Source: Akebia trifoliata
Lineage: Eukaryota > Streptophyta > Magnoliopsida > Ranunculales > Lardizabalaceae
Direction of reading: 5' to 3'
Length of the DNA: 64,000 nucleotides
NCBI GenBank assembly: GCA_017979445.1
Contig: CM030718.1
Location: 22,315,021-22,379,020 of the forward strand
Each line of letters starts with the position of its first letter. Position 1 is the first letter of the stretch. Shown piece by piece: positions 22,766 to 34,439 of the stretch. Below the pieces are notes generated by a model. The model was not told the origin of the DNA and did no database searches. It saw only the letters and a list, made by a program, of their open reading frames with translations. The translations under genes and the position numbers were made by a program.

Positions 22766-23561
22766 CCTTTTAATAATTAATAGTTAAATATAAAACATAA
22801 ATATAAATCTACTAATATGTTTTAGCCATATTCAATGAAAGTCAATTATATTTTAACCTTAAAAAGAATATTCAAGTTAAAGATCCTCAAAAATGAGAAA
22901 AATGTCCAAGAGAACAAGGATTGGGATCATGATAGTAGATTTGAGTTTTCAATATAAAAAAAATATTTAATTTTGGACACAATGAAATGGAGGAACATGA
23001 TTCATTAATAGATTCTAACTCTTTGGGATAAGGTTTTGTTATTGTTTGTATTCAAATATTTCGCAAAGATTCATAGATATATTCTTTTGAAATTGATGAA
23101 TTTATAACTTCCGTATAAAAAGCTATATTTTTGTTGAATCATAAATATCATGCATATAGTATGCATGGATACCAAATATTATGCTTGAATATAACTTATG
23201 CAAATGTATTGAAAGTAGGGACTTATAATATGTATTTACTATTATAAGGAGAGAAGAAAGAGGACAAGTGGCTCAACACTAAAATTTGAAATCCCAAAAA
23301 TACCCTTATCTTTACATTAAAATTTAATATAAACAAAGTTATTTTGGTAAAAACCAAAAAAAAAAAAAAAAAATTGCAATCATTCTTTCTTACAATCACA
23401 TCGTTAATTTTCAAAAGTAGAAAAATATCCCTTTTTACCATGAAATCTTCAAAAAAATCCTTTAATTAATACTTTAAATTATAAATAAACCCTTTTTTCA
23501 AATATAAAAAATTGGTAAGCATGCCAATTCAAGAAAGAAAAAAATTATATTTTTAGAGTTC
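22766..23561. other. Intergenic AT-rich DNA
   Basis: Contains an A-run at about 23355-23373. No gene recognised. Confidence 0.5.
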
Positions 23562-23757
23562 TGATTTTGTAATTCAATGTGATAAGGTAACTCAAAAACT
23601 CACTGATGTGGCAGGTGCAAGAATCGTAGATTTTTTCCCTTGACATACACAACAGTACAAAAACATACACAATTGTGTATCTCAAGGGAAAAATCTACAA
23701 TTCTTGTACATGTCAATTGAGTTTTAAAGTTACTCTCTCCATTGAATTACAAAATCA
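23562..23757. mobile_element. MITE with 17-bp perfect terminal inverted repeats
   Basis: gattttgtaattcaatg at the left is matched exactly in inverted form (cattgaattacaaaatc) at the right. The inner arms (gtagattttttcccttga and tcaagggaaaaatctac) also pair. It shares the acacaattgtgtatc type of core with the 23819 family. Confidence 0.75.
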
Positions 23758-23818
23758 TTACACATATTTTTGTACTTTTAGAAATTTTTTACAACCAAGC
23801 TAATTACAATAAGAATAA

Positions 23819-23975
23819 TGATTTTCTGACTCCTCCTTATGTGTCATGTGTTAGAATCATATAATCTTTTTCCGAGGTACACAACTACACATATTTACGG
23901 GGGATTACAATTATGTATGCCGAGAAAAAAAATCATTGACTCTAACCCATGCCATGTAGGATCGTCAGAAAATCA
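23819..23975. mobile_element. MITE with tgattttctgac termini
   Basis: 157 bp bounded by tgattttctgac and gtcagaaaatca, a perfect 12-bp inverted repeat. Inner arms contain gtgtta and tctaac. Relatives lie at 35177-35363 and 48607-48746. Confidence 0.75.
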
Positions 23976-24352
23976 CAACTTTTAAAACAATAGTTGGAAA
24001 TTTAAACATATAAAAAATGGGTAATATCGTCAATTTGCAAGAAAATATAAATTCTTATAGTTCTAGAAAAATCCTAATTCTATTATCAGGACACCTGAGA
24101 ATGAAGAGGTCAACTACTTCAGTTTTAGGGGAACATAAACAGAGAGACAAGCAGTAAAAACCAGAAGAGGAAGACAAAGAGAAGAGAAGAAAAAACATCT
24201 ATTTATTTGTATTTTAAATCTTATAAAATTAAAAAAAAAATCAAATTATTTATTGATTTTACCTTTTGCAGGTCAAAACTTAAAAAAAGGAAGTGAAAAC
24301 GACATCAAACTGATTATATTTCCATAATTTCACTATTAAAAGCCGCCTCCCT

Positions 24353-24414
24353 CTATTTAAAGAGAACCTTCTCTTCTTTAATTACTACTTAGTACTACTT
24401 CTCTCTTACATCAC

Positions 24415-24455
<41 letters not shown>

Positions 24456-25382
24456 GTTTCGTTTTCTCTTCCGCATTTAATGATCTCTATGACCACAAAA
24501 CTCCGTTGTGAAGTACTCATTCCCATAAGAAACCCTAAATCTCCATTCTTAGTATCTCCACTTCTGGAAAATTTTCAATCAGAGTTGTTTTTATTTGCTC
24601 CAACGACGAAGAACAGATCAGAGAAGAGATCATCAAAGAAGAGGTGAGGTGATGAACAGTGTTTTTTGTATTTTAAGGAAGAGAATTCTACTGTAGATCA
24701 GGAAACTAGTTTTTGTGATCTTTCTTAACGAAGACAGTGTCTGCATTTCAGATCTCTTGATTTGATTTTCAGTTATATTGTAATTCCTTGAAGAGTTTGA
24801 TTCGAAAACAAAACTTTTTATTTTAATTTTGGCTTTCGAAAGATCTGAGCGCAAGTGTATAGATCTTCGAAATGCAGTAATTTTCTATGTCAATTTTCTT
24901 ATCTCACCATGTTTCGAAGTAAATTCTTATCGAAGACAATCTTGATTCGATTAAGTTTCATTGATATTTTAATTTAAATCCTTGAAGAATTTGATTCGAA
25001 AACAGGATTTACTATCTAAATAATGGATTTTGGAAGATCTGTGCAAGTGTTTAGATCTTCGAAATATCTTCATTTCTGATTTATTGAGTCGATTAAGTTT
25101 AAGTGATATTTTAAAGCCTCAGAATTTGATTCGAAAACAAGAGTTCTTATTTTAACTTTGGATTTCTGTGCAACTATTTCAATCTTCAAAATGCTACATT
25201 TTGCTGCGTTGATTTTCAGATCTCCATCGATTTTTGTAACAAAGAAAGTTTTGTATTTCTAATTAGACGATTGAGATTGATCGATTCCTTAATCGTTGAT
25301 TAATATACGCTACTGATCTTCGAGCTTGTCTTTTGTAGTTTAATTGATCTAGAATTTGTAAGAGAAAATCAGTTTTTGGGGA
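24353..25382 (+). promoter_or_regulatory. Promoter and leader region of the bHLH gene
   Basis: A TATA-like ctatttaa (24353-24360) precedes a pyrimidine-rich start region and a (CA)n run at 24419-24451. The leader then contains about three diverged copies of a module with tttgattcgaaaacaa (about 24798, 24990, 25127) and gatcttcgaaat (about 24862, 25053). A leader intron is possible, but the sequence alone does not decide it. Confidence 0.45.
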
Positions 25383-28300
25383 ATGAGAAACGCCGTTTAT
25401 CCCTCGGTTTCTTCACAGATTTGCAACTTCGGTAATGTAAAACTCAACATTTTCTTTCAAACTTAATTAATTGCTTGATAAATGTAAAAGTGTAATCTAA
25501 TTCTAATCTAATTAATTGATTTGTTCATTGTTCTTGCAGGAAACAACGAAATTCAAATGCCAAACAACGACGTCTCTGTGTACGTCTTCTACTTCTCTCG
25601 ATCTCTACTCTATTAAATGAATGAGGAAATCTTAGGTGTTGTCACTGCTACTTTTCCCGCGTATTTGACTATTGGTGACTTAAAAAAATACTGCCACTTG
25701 GCACATTATTAGGCTTCCAACCTCAAACGAATCAGGCTTTCCATCAAACGAAACGTCTGAGATGGGAGACTAGCAACGATCTCTAGGATATCAACGTTTT
25801 TCCTCGCATCTTAGCCGTCTGTTTGATATTAAGCATCTAATGTGGTTCGAGATTAGAAAAGTCCAAAAAGAGTGCAAAATATGACACTGCATGTCGTAGG
25901 ATACAATTTGATTAGGTTTTGAAATACGAAATTAAGAGTTTTTTTTTTTTTTTTTTTCAAATTAATGATGTAATTTGAGCAATTTTTACCCAAAAAAAAA
26001 AAAAAACTGATTTTTAATTAGTTTTTATTTTCACTCACAGAAATCTCTGCGGGAGCAATTTCTTTCGTGATTCTCAGATGTCAAATGATCAACATTTAGG
26101 AAGCTTTGCTCCATTATCAACGATAGAGATTCCTCAAGCTCTAAACTATATCCATCTCCCAGGTTCGATGTATCTGTAACCTTCTTTAAATCTAATTTGA
26201 AATATTTGCGATGTCCGCTTTCAATTTTTCACGTGTTTCTCTCACATTTTCTACTCAATTATTAATTAATTATTACTCCCCAACTCTCTTTGAACTTGAA
26301 GCCTGAATCACGAATCTCATAAAATTCTTCGTCTTCCGAAATTAACCTTATTCATTAACATAAAATGTCTAAAGTACCCCTTCTTTAATTTGGTGAGCAG
26401 GTTTGCTAACTTCTTCCACTATTCCTACAACTACTGCTGCTCCCATGTACGAGAATACTTCACAGCCGAGGTTTCTTCAAAGGAAAATTCCAATCACAAA
26501 CACAGAAGCTGTTGTAAGTACCAAATTGCCCTTTAACTTGGTTCTTTAATCATGGAAAGTAATTTCTAATTTTGATTAGATATATCTCTTGTTAATATTG
26601 GTTTTTAGGTTATAAAGAAAGACAGAAAACGCTCAATTAAAAGTAAGGATGGTTGGATCGATAACAAAACAGTTCTGGAAGAATCAAACAAAATGAAGGC
26701 CATTTGCTTGGAGGATCGACACGTACGGCCTTGCCAAATTATGGAAGAACAACCATCAAAGACTGAAGAACAGAAAGTATATATTTGGAAATATATAAAT
26801 AGATACAAGTCTTAGTTCAGAATTCAAATAAGTCTCTTATTGTTGTTGTTGCAGGTGCCAGTGAGGAGGAGCCAAAAGATAGGAGACAGAATAACAGCTC
26901 TTCAGAAGCTAGTTTCTCCTTTTGGCAAGGTCAGTAAATGAAAAAAACTTCATTTAATTTTAGCAGAAAAATAAGTTTTATTTGAATTTAGAATAATACT
27001 AAACTGACTTAAAAAATTGATACTCAAATATACTCAACTGACGTGGAATGTGCACAGAACCATAGATTTTTCTGTGTATCTCGAGGAAAAAAATCTATGG
27101 TTCTATATGCACAGTGTATCTTGGGTTTTTATTTTTTGAAAAAAAATTTGAAATTTGTTTCAGACGGACACTGCTTCAGTGCTTCAAGAAGCATCTGTTC
27201 ACATTAAGCTCCTTCAAGAACAGATTCAGATGTTGAGCGTTCCTTACTTCGGTGTGAGATCTCATTATCCACAGGTCCGTACATGGTTACAGATAAATAC
27301 ATGAAAAAGAAATTCTATTGGCACACCAACTTTTCATTTCAACACATCAATACTTTGGAAATCAAACAGCTGTTTACATATAGATTGGTGTGTTACAAAT
27401 AAAATTTGGTGTGTTCAAAGAAGCTCTCAACATGAAAACATGCCAGACTACCAAGATACACAATCGCATTACTCCTGTATATCCAGGAGTAAAGTTGGAA
27501 TTCTACTCTTGTTTTATTTTGCCCCTCCAGACCACCCGACTCATTCGGCCCACACCATAGTACACAAATCCCCCTGATTGCTCATTTTTAGCCACTGGAT
27601 TCAAGCATTTTAAATCATGGGCTTTAAGCCCAAGATTAGAAATCTATTAGAGATCATCTATAAAAATGAGTTTTCGATCTAGAGGTTAACATATAATGGG
27701 CCAGGCATTCAAGTGATAGTGAGCCCAAATCAATTTGCCAGGCCGAGTGAAGTTGGCTATGAAATGCTTGGAGCGTGGAACAAAATTTTGGCTCATCGAT
27801 CCTATGATCTTGTCAGACCACCTACAAAATTGTTAGGTTGATTGGTGACTTCTAGCCGTTCGATTATAACCCACATAACCAAATCGCTTTAATCAAACAG
27901 TTAGAAGTAACTAATCAGGTTATTTTCAGCGTAGGTCCACCATAAGTGGGGCTTATATAAATGTCTTAATGGGCTAGAAACATTGTCCAATATGATTGGT
28001 GAGATCTTACTTCTTTTGCAAAGTTCCTATCTAGAAGAAGTGTTCAAGTAAGCATTTTTTGGGTGTGCTTTTACCAAAGCTTACATGTAAATCACAAATA
28101 ATCTTTTGGTTGGCAAAAATTAAATTGTAATTAATAGACATATTTCTTTTGCTATGATATTACCACACCATTATGTTATGGATGAACGTTATAAGTGATT
28201 TTATTGTAAAATGGAACTATATAATAAAATCACTTATGGTGTTTATTCATAACTTAATGATGTGGTAATATCTTGTAAATATTCAACTTTCTTACTCAAA

Positions 28301-28455
28301 ATATTGTTATTTTCATCCAGGGTGCGAAAGAAAGAAAAGTAGACCTACGAAGCAGAGGGCTTTGCTTGGTTCCGGTGTCGTTCACTCAAAATCTTTCTAA
28401 AGACCAAGTTGATAATTCTATATCGAGGAACACCATCATTTCCCGAAAAAAATAA
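25383..28455 (+). CDS. bHLH transcription factor (bHLH112/113/123-like)
   Basis: Eight exons join in phase into 270 residues: 25383-25431, 25540-25579, 26041-26162, 26401-26513, 26609-26776, 26855-26929, 27164-27274, 28321-28455, all with GT-AG borders. The domain at about residues 168-222 reads RRSQKIGDR then ITALQKLVSPFGKTDTAS and LQEASVHIKLLQEQIQML. This is typical of the plant subgroup around bHLH68/110/112/113/123. The basic segment lacks the His-Glu-Arg set used for E-box binding, so DNA contact is probably atypical, as in that subgroup. The C-terminus KVDLRSRGLCLVPVSFTQ is also a subgroup hallmark. It should act in the nucleus as a dimer. The start is the first ATG giving a phase-compatible exon 1. 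The last intron (1046 bp) holds inverted repeats. The exact orthologue was not decided. Confidence 0.88.
27815..27948. repeat. Inverted repeat in intron 7 of the bHLH gene
   Basis: gaccacctacaaaattgtta, tgattggtgacttctag and ccgttcgat pair imperfectly with atcaaacagttagaagtaac, taatcaggtta and gcgtaggtccac. This gives a potential hairpin of about 130 bp. Termini were not confirmed. Confidence 0.5.
28155..28272. mobile_element. MITE-like hairpin 48 bp before the last bHLH exon
   Basis: The left arm has gatattaccacaccatta, gttatggatgaacgttata and agtgattttat; the inverted arm has ataaaatcacttat, tattcataact and atgatgtggtaatatc. It is close to a perfect long hairpin of about 118 bp and ends 48 bp from the acceptor of exon 8. 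Confidence 0.65.
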
Positions 28456-29369
28456 TAATCCAAATCAGCACATAGTAACAAAAAAAAAAATGGATTTTCC
28501 ATATTGGCTTAGTTCATGTTATGTTCTCCATAATTTTACTTAATTGATTTTGATAAAATCAATTATTTATTTACATTATAACCATAAATCCTTTGTTATA
28601 GAGAAAAAAAAATATAGCTTAGATTTAACAAATAGGTAGGTGGAGAGGCTCTTCATTATTAATATATATAATTTTCGATCTATGATGTTCTCGAAGAATT
28701 GATGATTTTTATTCCCTATTATCTTTATATTTCTATCATTTTCTTCATTAATGATTTTTGTTTCCTTTATTATTTCTGATTTAGTAGTTTTCCAACTGCC
28801 ATTATCTGCAAAAGTTGAGGATATGGTTTTGAATTTAATCCATTTGGGTTGGTAAAAACCCTAAATTTGGATGTAAAAAAGGGACTATTATTATCTATCT
28901 TTAAAGAAACCTTGAAAAGTAAAGAGGGCCCTTAGTTTCTTACCCTAGAAATAATAAACCTGTGGGGGGACCTCATCTCCAAATTCTTCAGGTGGACCTA
29001 CATTCAATCCCAGTTCCAGATTATAGCTCTATTGTTGGTAACTGATGATATAGTTATGTTTAGGGTAATTTAGGCATATTTCTCCGGTTTTGGTATCCTT
29101 ACTTAATTTCCAAATTGATGAGTACCCTTTCTTGACGAGGGCTTCTTTTAGTTTTAGATATTGACCTAAAATACCGAAATGCCCTCAGTTCAAATTCTTG
29201 CAAAAACACCTTTGATAAGGTATTCAAGCCCTCTTTAGCCTTTTGAGGTAAATACTGTTTACCCTTTATGTATATATCCTTCAAACCTCAAGAATGAGAC
29301 AGGGTTTGGGAGGAGATTCTGGATTAAATACAATTTAAAAAAATATTAAAGATTTTAAATTACACTGTT
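28456..29369. other. 3' flank of the bHLH gene
   Basis: AT-rich. The 3' UTR probably ends within the first few hundred bases, but no single poly-A signal stands out. The reverse-strand open frame at 29099-29284 shows no domain. Confidence 0.4.
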
Positions 29370-30115
29370 TTGATTGAGATTGGAGAGAAGAGAAGAGAAA
29401 GGAATCAGTTTTCTTTTCATTTCTCTTGTTTGAGAAGTTAAGTGAGGAGAGAAGAGAAAATTAATGGAGAGAATCAGAGAGAAAGTAGGAAAAAAAATTG
29501 TTCAATTTTTCTCTCTCCTAAGTCGGAGAGTCGGAGAGATTCGGAGTGAAAGTGAGAAAATAGAAGAAATTACTTCTTATTCTATTATTTTCTCTTCTCT
29601 TCTCTCCTATTAGGGATGGCTACATGACAGGTTTAGGGTGGGTATAGTTAAACCCTAACCCGACCCTGATTTTTATTGGTTACCCCGAACCTATCCTGAC
29701 CCTGACTCAGGTCTAATATTTTTGACCCATCCCCCACCATACCCCCTGGTCCACATCCTGGTTTAATGTTTCGAGACAGTTATGATAAATAATTTAATAA
29801 CTTAGGTATAATAAATAAAGTTGGGTTGGTGGGGGTTTGAATTTAGGACATGAGAACTATTTTAAATGCGTCTTACCACTTCATTAAGTGGTACTTTATG
29901 ATAGGAACTCCACCTCGAAGTTGAATCGTTTTTTCATCTCTACTACAATAACTGTCTCGAAACCATTTAAAAGTGAGAAAAATCGGCCCTTTAGGAGCGG
30001 GGCGGGGCAGGGGCAGGGCAAAATTGCCACTCCTATCTCCTATCTATCCAAACAAGGTGGAGAGAAAGTTGTTTCTATTCTCTCGTTTCTCTCAATCCAA
30101 ACAAACTATTAGAGT
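29370..30115. repeat. GA/TC-rich composite repeat
   Basis: The left edge is rich in gagagaagagaagag and the right edge in tctctcgtttctctc, a weak inverted arrangement. The centre (about 29596-29790) has accctgaccc and accccga strings like those of the 21288 element. This suggests nested decayed DNA transposons. The small open frame 29888-30112 has no domain. Confidence 0.3.
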
Positions 30116-31539
30116 TTGCTTTAAAAATTAGGTCGTTCATCCTCCAAAGTATAAAAAATTTCTTCTCTTTTTCTTTTTCATCTCTTTTGTTTTTAATGTA
30201 GACTAAAATCACAAATCTATAGGAGAATAGAGGCAAAATGATGAGTCTAAGCTCTTTATTTCAAATTGGAGCAAATGCAAAAAAAACTAAAATACAAAAT
30301 TTAAAAGATATTTAACTACTAATGAACAAAATGTATGTTTACTCTTAAAATCTAAATATGTCTAAAAAACTAACAAAATGACTTTGAAACATGATTACGA
30401 AGACTTTGAAGGCCAATAAACTGTTGCCTCATTTAAGTTGAATTGGAAATTCGATTCAACTACAAATGCATGTACCATCTTGAGAAAATGGACAACTATA
30501 ACATAAATGGTCACCGAAATAAGAAGTTTAGATTTGGGCCCAACATCATCCTCTCCTTTTCTCTATTTCAATCTTTGCTCTCCATCTCTCTTTATTGGGC
30601 CTCTCCCTCTTGGTGTATTTCTCTCTAAGCAATACTCAAGTAGATTGATCATTTTTGTTTTTGTTTAATTTGATTATCATATAATTTCAAGATCCATTGT
30701 CTGTGATTTTTAATGTCGATAAAATCGCATGATTTTGGAATGAGTGATCTTTGAATTGTGATTTTGATCTTGATTCGACGTTTGAAACGTAAAAAATATA
30801 ATATGTCGAAGTGAATCAATTATTATTGTGTAACTTACACCAAAACAATGTACTTGATCCATCTGACTTTTCAATCGTTAACAGTATCTCTTGACTCATC
30901 TATTATATTCTCTCTCTTACATACTACAAGGGTGGAATGAATGAATGAGCCAATAACTTTTATTTATAGGATTTTTTTCTAGACTCAATCCACAATTTAG
31001 GCTCTCAATCAAAACACACAGTTGAGAAGAGTGGAAATACACAAGGCAGCGACGGCCCATTAATTTCTCAATAAAAAAGAGGGACTAAATCTGTCCAATG
31101 AGTTTAGATTGAGACAAGGCAGCACATCAAATTTCCCATGAAAACATTGATTTAAGCACAATTCCAACCATATCCATTAAACACAATCCAAGCCCGGTCC
31201 AAAGAAAACAACTGCTTGTATTGTTAAGCTTTAGTAAACCTATTAAACCTTCTTTGATTTTATTCCAATTTTTTTAATAATTCTTCTTCGTAAATAATCA
31301 AATAAGACCTTTGACTTCAACAATTTTTTCTCAAACCAAAATTAATTTATTAGCTTCAAATCATGTTTCTTGGAAAAGAAAATTTCTCTAGTTTTTGATC
31401 AATCAATCATTGTAATTTCCTGTGGGATAAATTTCCACCATAAATCTTTGATATCTGACTTCAAGTTGAAAGATAGAGTTTTTCTCTTATCTCATTTGAT
31501 GAACCTACAGAGAGAAAAGATTTTTCAGTAAATTGATTA
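30116..31539. other. Intergenic DNA
   Basis: No gene or convincing repeat seen. Confidence 0.5.
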
Positions 31540-31800
31540 GAAGTTTTGGAATGGGCTGATTTTTTATTTATTTGTTTTGTGTGTGTGTGCGCGCGCACGC
31601 GCGGATGATCCCTATGGTGAGAAAATCATCCTCACAAAAAATCAGTCCATTCTAAAATTTTTAACACTATTAAAAGTGATTTACAAATAATTGACGGTCA
31701 AGGATTCTTCAACTTGTAAATTGAGATTAGAAATTTTAGAATGGGCTGATTTTTTGTGAGGATGATCTCACTCCATAGAGATCATCCTCACAAAAAATCA
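31540..31800. mobile_element. Diverged copy of the double-hairpin element
   Basis: Contains ttagaagttttggaatgggc, gaaaatcatcctcacaaaaa, gtgatttacaaataattgac and a second hairpin, gtgaggatgatctcactcca with its partner. This is the layout of the elements at 40294-42124. The first hairpin is interrupted by an alternating GT/GC run (31579-31603). Outer ends are missing. Confidence 0.6.
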
Positions 31801-31819
31801 ATGTTGTAGACAACCCACT

Positions 31820-32690
31820 TTGATCAAATAAGCTCAAGAGCTCGATCGAATTTAATGAGGAAAGATGAACCGTATACCATCAGTAAGATAATATCTTATT
31901 GTATAGTCATGACCGTTGATCAAGTAATTGACTAGAGCATCACATTTTTCAGCAAAGTCGGTAAATAAAAAAAATCGTTCATGCACATTGATATCGTTGT
32001 GAGATCCAGTAATCCATAAAGGGTATGCCATATCCAAAGGTCATGAAGCAACAACTTCAAGAATTATTGTTGGTTCACGGATATGAACAACATATATTCT
32101 TTTTCACGCAACCGGACAATTCTTCCACTTCCAATGCATGTAGTCAATGCTTCTACACATTCTAGGAAATCCGCAGTTGTTGTTCGATGACATCAAGTAC
32201 TCATTAAAAAAAATTGAAACTACATTCTTCACAAAAAAATTTAGACTTCCTATTGTAGTACTTTCGCTAATCCTCATGTAATCGTCCATAGAATATACTA
32301 CTACTCTATAAGTAAGCATTTTCATTGTAGTGGTTATCTTCTGAAGGGAAGACAACTCAAGGATTCTAGAAGCATTTTTTTATATATAAAGTATGGGTCG
32401 CGAGCTTCAACTGCAGATTGAATGCGAAGAAAAAGTGAACGATTCATCCAGAACCTCCTTCAAAATAGAATTGGAGAATACACAAAATTTCAAGCAAAGT
32501 AATCACTAAAAAGTCTTCATGCCCTAAACTCGATCATGCATGATAGTTGCATGGCCTTGAGTGGAATCATAACGTGGCTTCACTCATATTTCTTTATTGT
32601 GTTGTTATTCTTCCATAGTATCTATTGCCAAAATCTCCACTTCATCGTCGAAATTAGAATCGTCAAGAAGCATAATGTTTGTGAACTATA
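31820..32690 (-). pseudogene. PIF/Harbinger (HARBI1-like) transposase remnant
   Basis: Read right to left: a short acidic start (MLLDDSNFDDEVEILA, about 32670), a broken N-terminal region with QSAVEA-like sequence, then SSLQKITTTMKMLTYR, STTIGSLNFFVKNVV and RSIDYMHWKWKNCPVA (32355-32104). After further frameshifts comes DLWIWH-like sequence and GSHNDINVHERF, with GHDYTIRYYLTDGI (32037-31852). These are the ordered landmarks of plant HARBI1-like DDE nucleases: SIDCMHWKWKNCP carries the first catalytic Asp and GSNNDINVL the second. Such proteins cut and paste Harbinger and Tourist-type DNA. At least four frame breaks and a short deletion before GFPRMCRS make this copy dead. Confidence 0.85.
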
Positions 32691-32764
32691 AAAACACAAA
32701 GAATGAAGCTTGGAGAATATGCAATTGAAATATATGTGAAAATGAAAGAAGTAAGTTATTTCAT

Positions 32765-32990
32765 AAAGAAAAATGGAGGAAAAATCAACATTTTGATTTT
32801 GGTTAAAAATGAAAAGGTGTGGGAATTGTCAAATTTTAAATGTGGTGGGAAAATCCAAATTTTCATTTTGGGTAAAAAAAATAGAAAGTGGCAGAAAAAG
32901 ACAAATTTTATTTTAGGTAAAAATAAAAAGTGACAAAAAATGGAGGGAAAATCAAAATTTTAATTTCGAACAATAAAGAAAGTGGAATAT
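32765..32990. repeat. Subterminal repeats of the Harbinger remnant
   Basis: Four diverged units built on gga.aaatc.aaattt.atttt.ggtaaaaa recur at about 32774, 32845, 32890 and 32940, between the transposase start and the putative terminus. Subterminal repeats are usual binding sites for this kind of transposase. Confidence 0.5.
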
Positions 32991-33064
32991 GAAATATATT
33001 TTTTCTGGTGTAAATGTAAAATACAATATAATATATTAAAGTAGATAACTATTTGGTTAGTCTC

Positions 33065-33166
33065 TTAGAGCACTCAATAAATTTTATGCTAGCTAAAATA
33101 ACATTTGTCAAATAGTGATAAAATATGCTTTTTAGTTTAAAGTACATCATTGGAGTTGCTCTTAAT
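33065..33166. mobile_element. Putative terminus of the Harbinger element or a small MITE
   Basis: The right edge attggagttgctcttaa is, on the minus strand, ttaagagcaactccaat, a form common for PIF/Harbinger ends with a TAA/TTA target. A weak inverted match (ttagagcactcaataa) lies at 33064, so this could also be a tiny MITE of about 100 bp. The opposite terminus beyond the transposase was not found. Confidence 0.4.
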
Positions 33167-33195
33167 CTATTAGAACGTTAAACCATTGACACATT

Positions 33196-33750
33196 TGTAG
33201 ACACCCCATTTTTGCACTCGCCTGATTAATCAACTCGTCAACCCGATCGCAATGATTCCCAATGATGGATGTGTATTCCATTGCTAGCCTAAAAAACACC
33301 CAAAAACCTCTCAAAAACATCCCAAAAATCCACAACAAATTCGAAGCACCCAAATCTAAGAAGGAGATACCTTACCACGGAGATCAGAAATCAGATCCGG
33401 AGATAGAACGAAGTGAGGAATACGGTACAAGGAGCCGTTTTCACCAGATCTGAGAGAATATCACTTTTGCAGATCGAAGGTAAGATTTTCATTATTTTTA
33501 ATCTAGGTTTGTCATTAGCGATGTAGATTTATTTGGGATAAGTAGAGACCGGCAATGGCCGGGCGGGGTTGGTGCCTAACACCTTCCAACCCCGTAATAT
33601 GATCCCCGGATTCAGATTTTCTGTAGTAGATTAGTTCATTATCCGTTTTAGAGTCAGTTTGGTTCCTAGACCACAATAACTAGGTGGCGACTCCCAAACC
33701 TCAAGGGTCAAAAGCGGATCCGCGCACCCAGCGGATCGAGGGCGCTTTCA
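33196..33750 (+). repeat. Internally deleted solo LTR of the Tat-like family
   Basis: Starts tgtagacaccccatttttgc and ends gagggcgctttca, so it is in plus orientation. It has the same ends as the LTRs at 7330 and 14546 but only 555 bp, because about 1.2 kb is missing near 33290 (ccattg joined to ctagcc). It retains the ggtgcctaacacc hairpin block and the ggtggcgactccc motif. Flanks acatt and catta suggest a target duplication offset or reduced by one base. Confidence 0.85.
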
Positions 33751-34439
33751 CATTATGCTTACTCAAATTTTCTTCTTTGAATTTAAATGTCTTATTTGCA
33801 GTAAATACTTTGACAATCAATGTCAACAAATATTTATTATATAAAAGCCATCATATCTTTATTTATTTTTTATTGAAAAACAAAATGGGTAGGGATATTA
33901 TTAAAAAATGAATGTGGTGAAGAATGCTAACTTCCACATGAGGTCTTAGATATTAGCATTCCCCTATATACCTCAAGAACCTTGTGGTTTTAGATGGTAG
34001 TTTTCCATGCGAACTTTCATGTTGTCCCAAATGACATTTCAACTCTTTAGGATTAGTGGTTTCGATTAGTTTTACGTAATTCAAGATCAAAGACTTCAAA
34101 AATGAATGGCCACTGAGCTCATTTTAATAATTACATTACAAATAATATAAAAATTAATTAATATAATAATATAAAAAGTAAATAAAATGTGTGAGGAAGA
34201 TTTATAATTTTTCAGAGTACCCAAAACAAATATATAAAAAAATGATAGAATCATTTTTTTAATCATTTCAACAAAACAAAGTATTAAATAAATAATAAAT
34301 TTAAATTTTTTATAGTTTAAAATATATCTAAGAGCATACCTTAATCCTGACTTTTTTTTAGGTCTATTGAGATACCACAATCAATCCCTGCACCTTCTCA
34401 CTAACCCTAAAAATATTGGAAGTTTTTAGTTTTTTGTTT
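33751..34439. other. Intergenic AT-rich DNA
   Basis: No gene recognised. The reverse open frame at 34096-34380 is low-complexity AT sequence. Confidence 0.5.

Noticed and set aside
34096..34380. 94-residue minus-strand frame
   Set aside because: AT-rich low-complexity sequence without domains.
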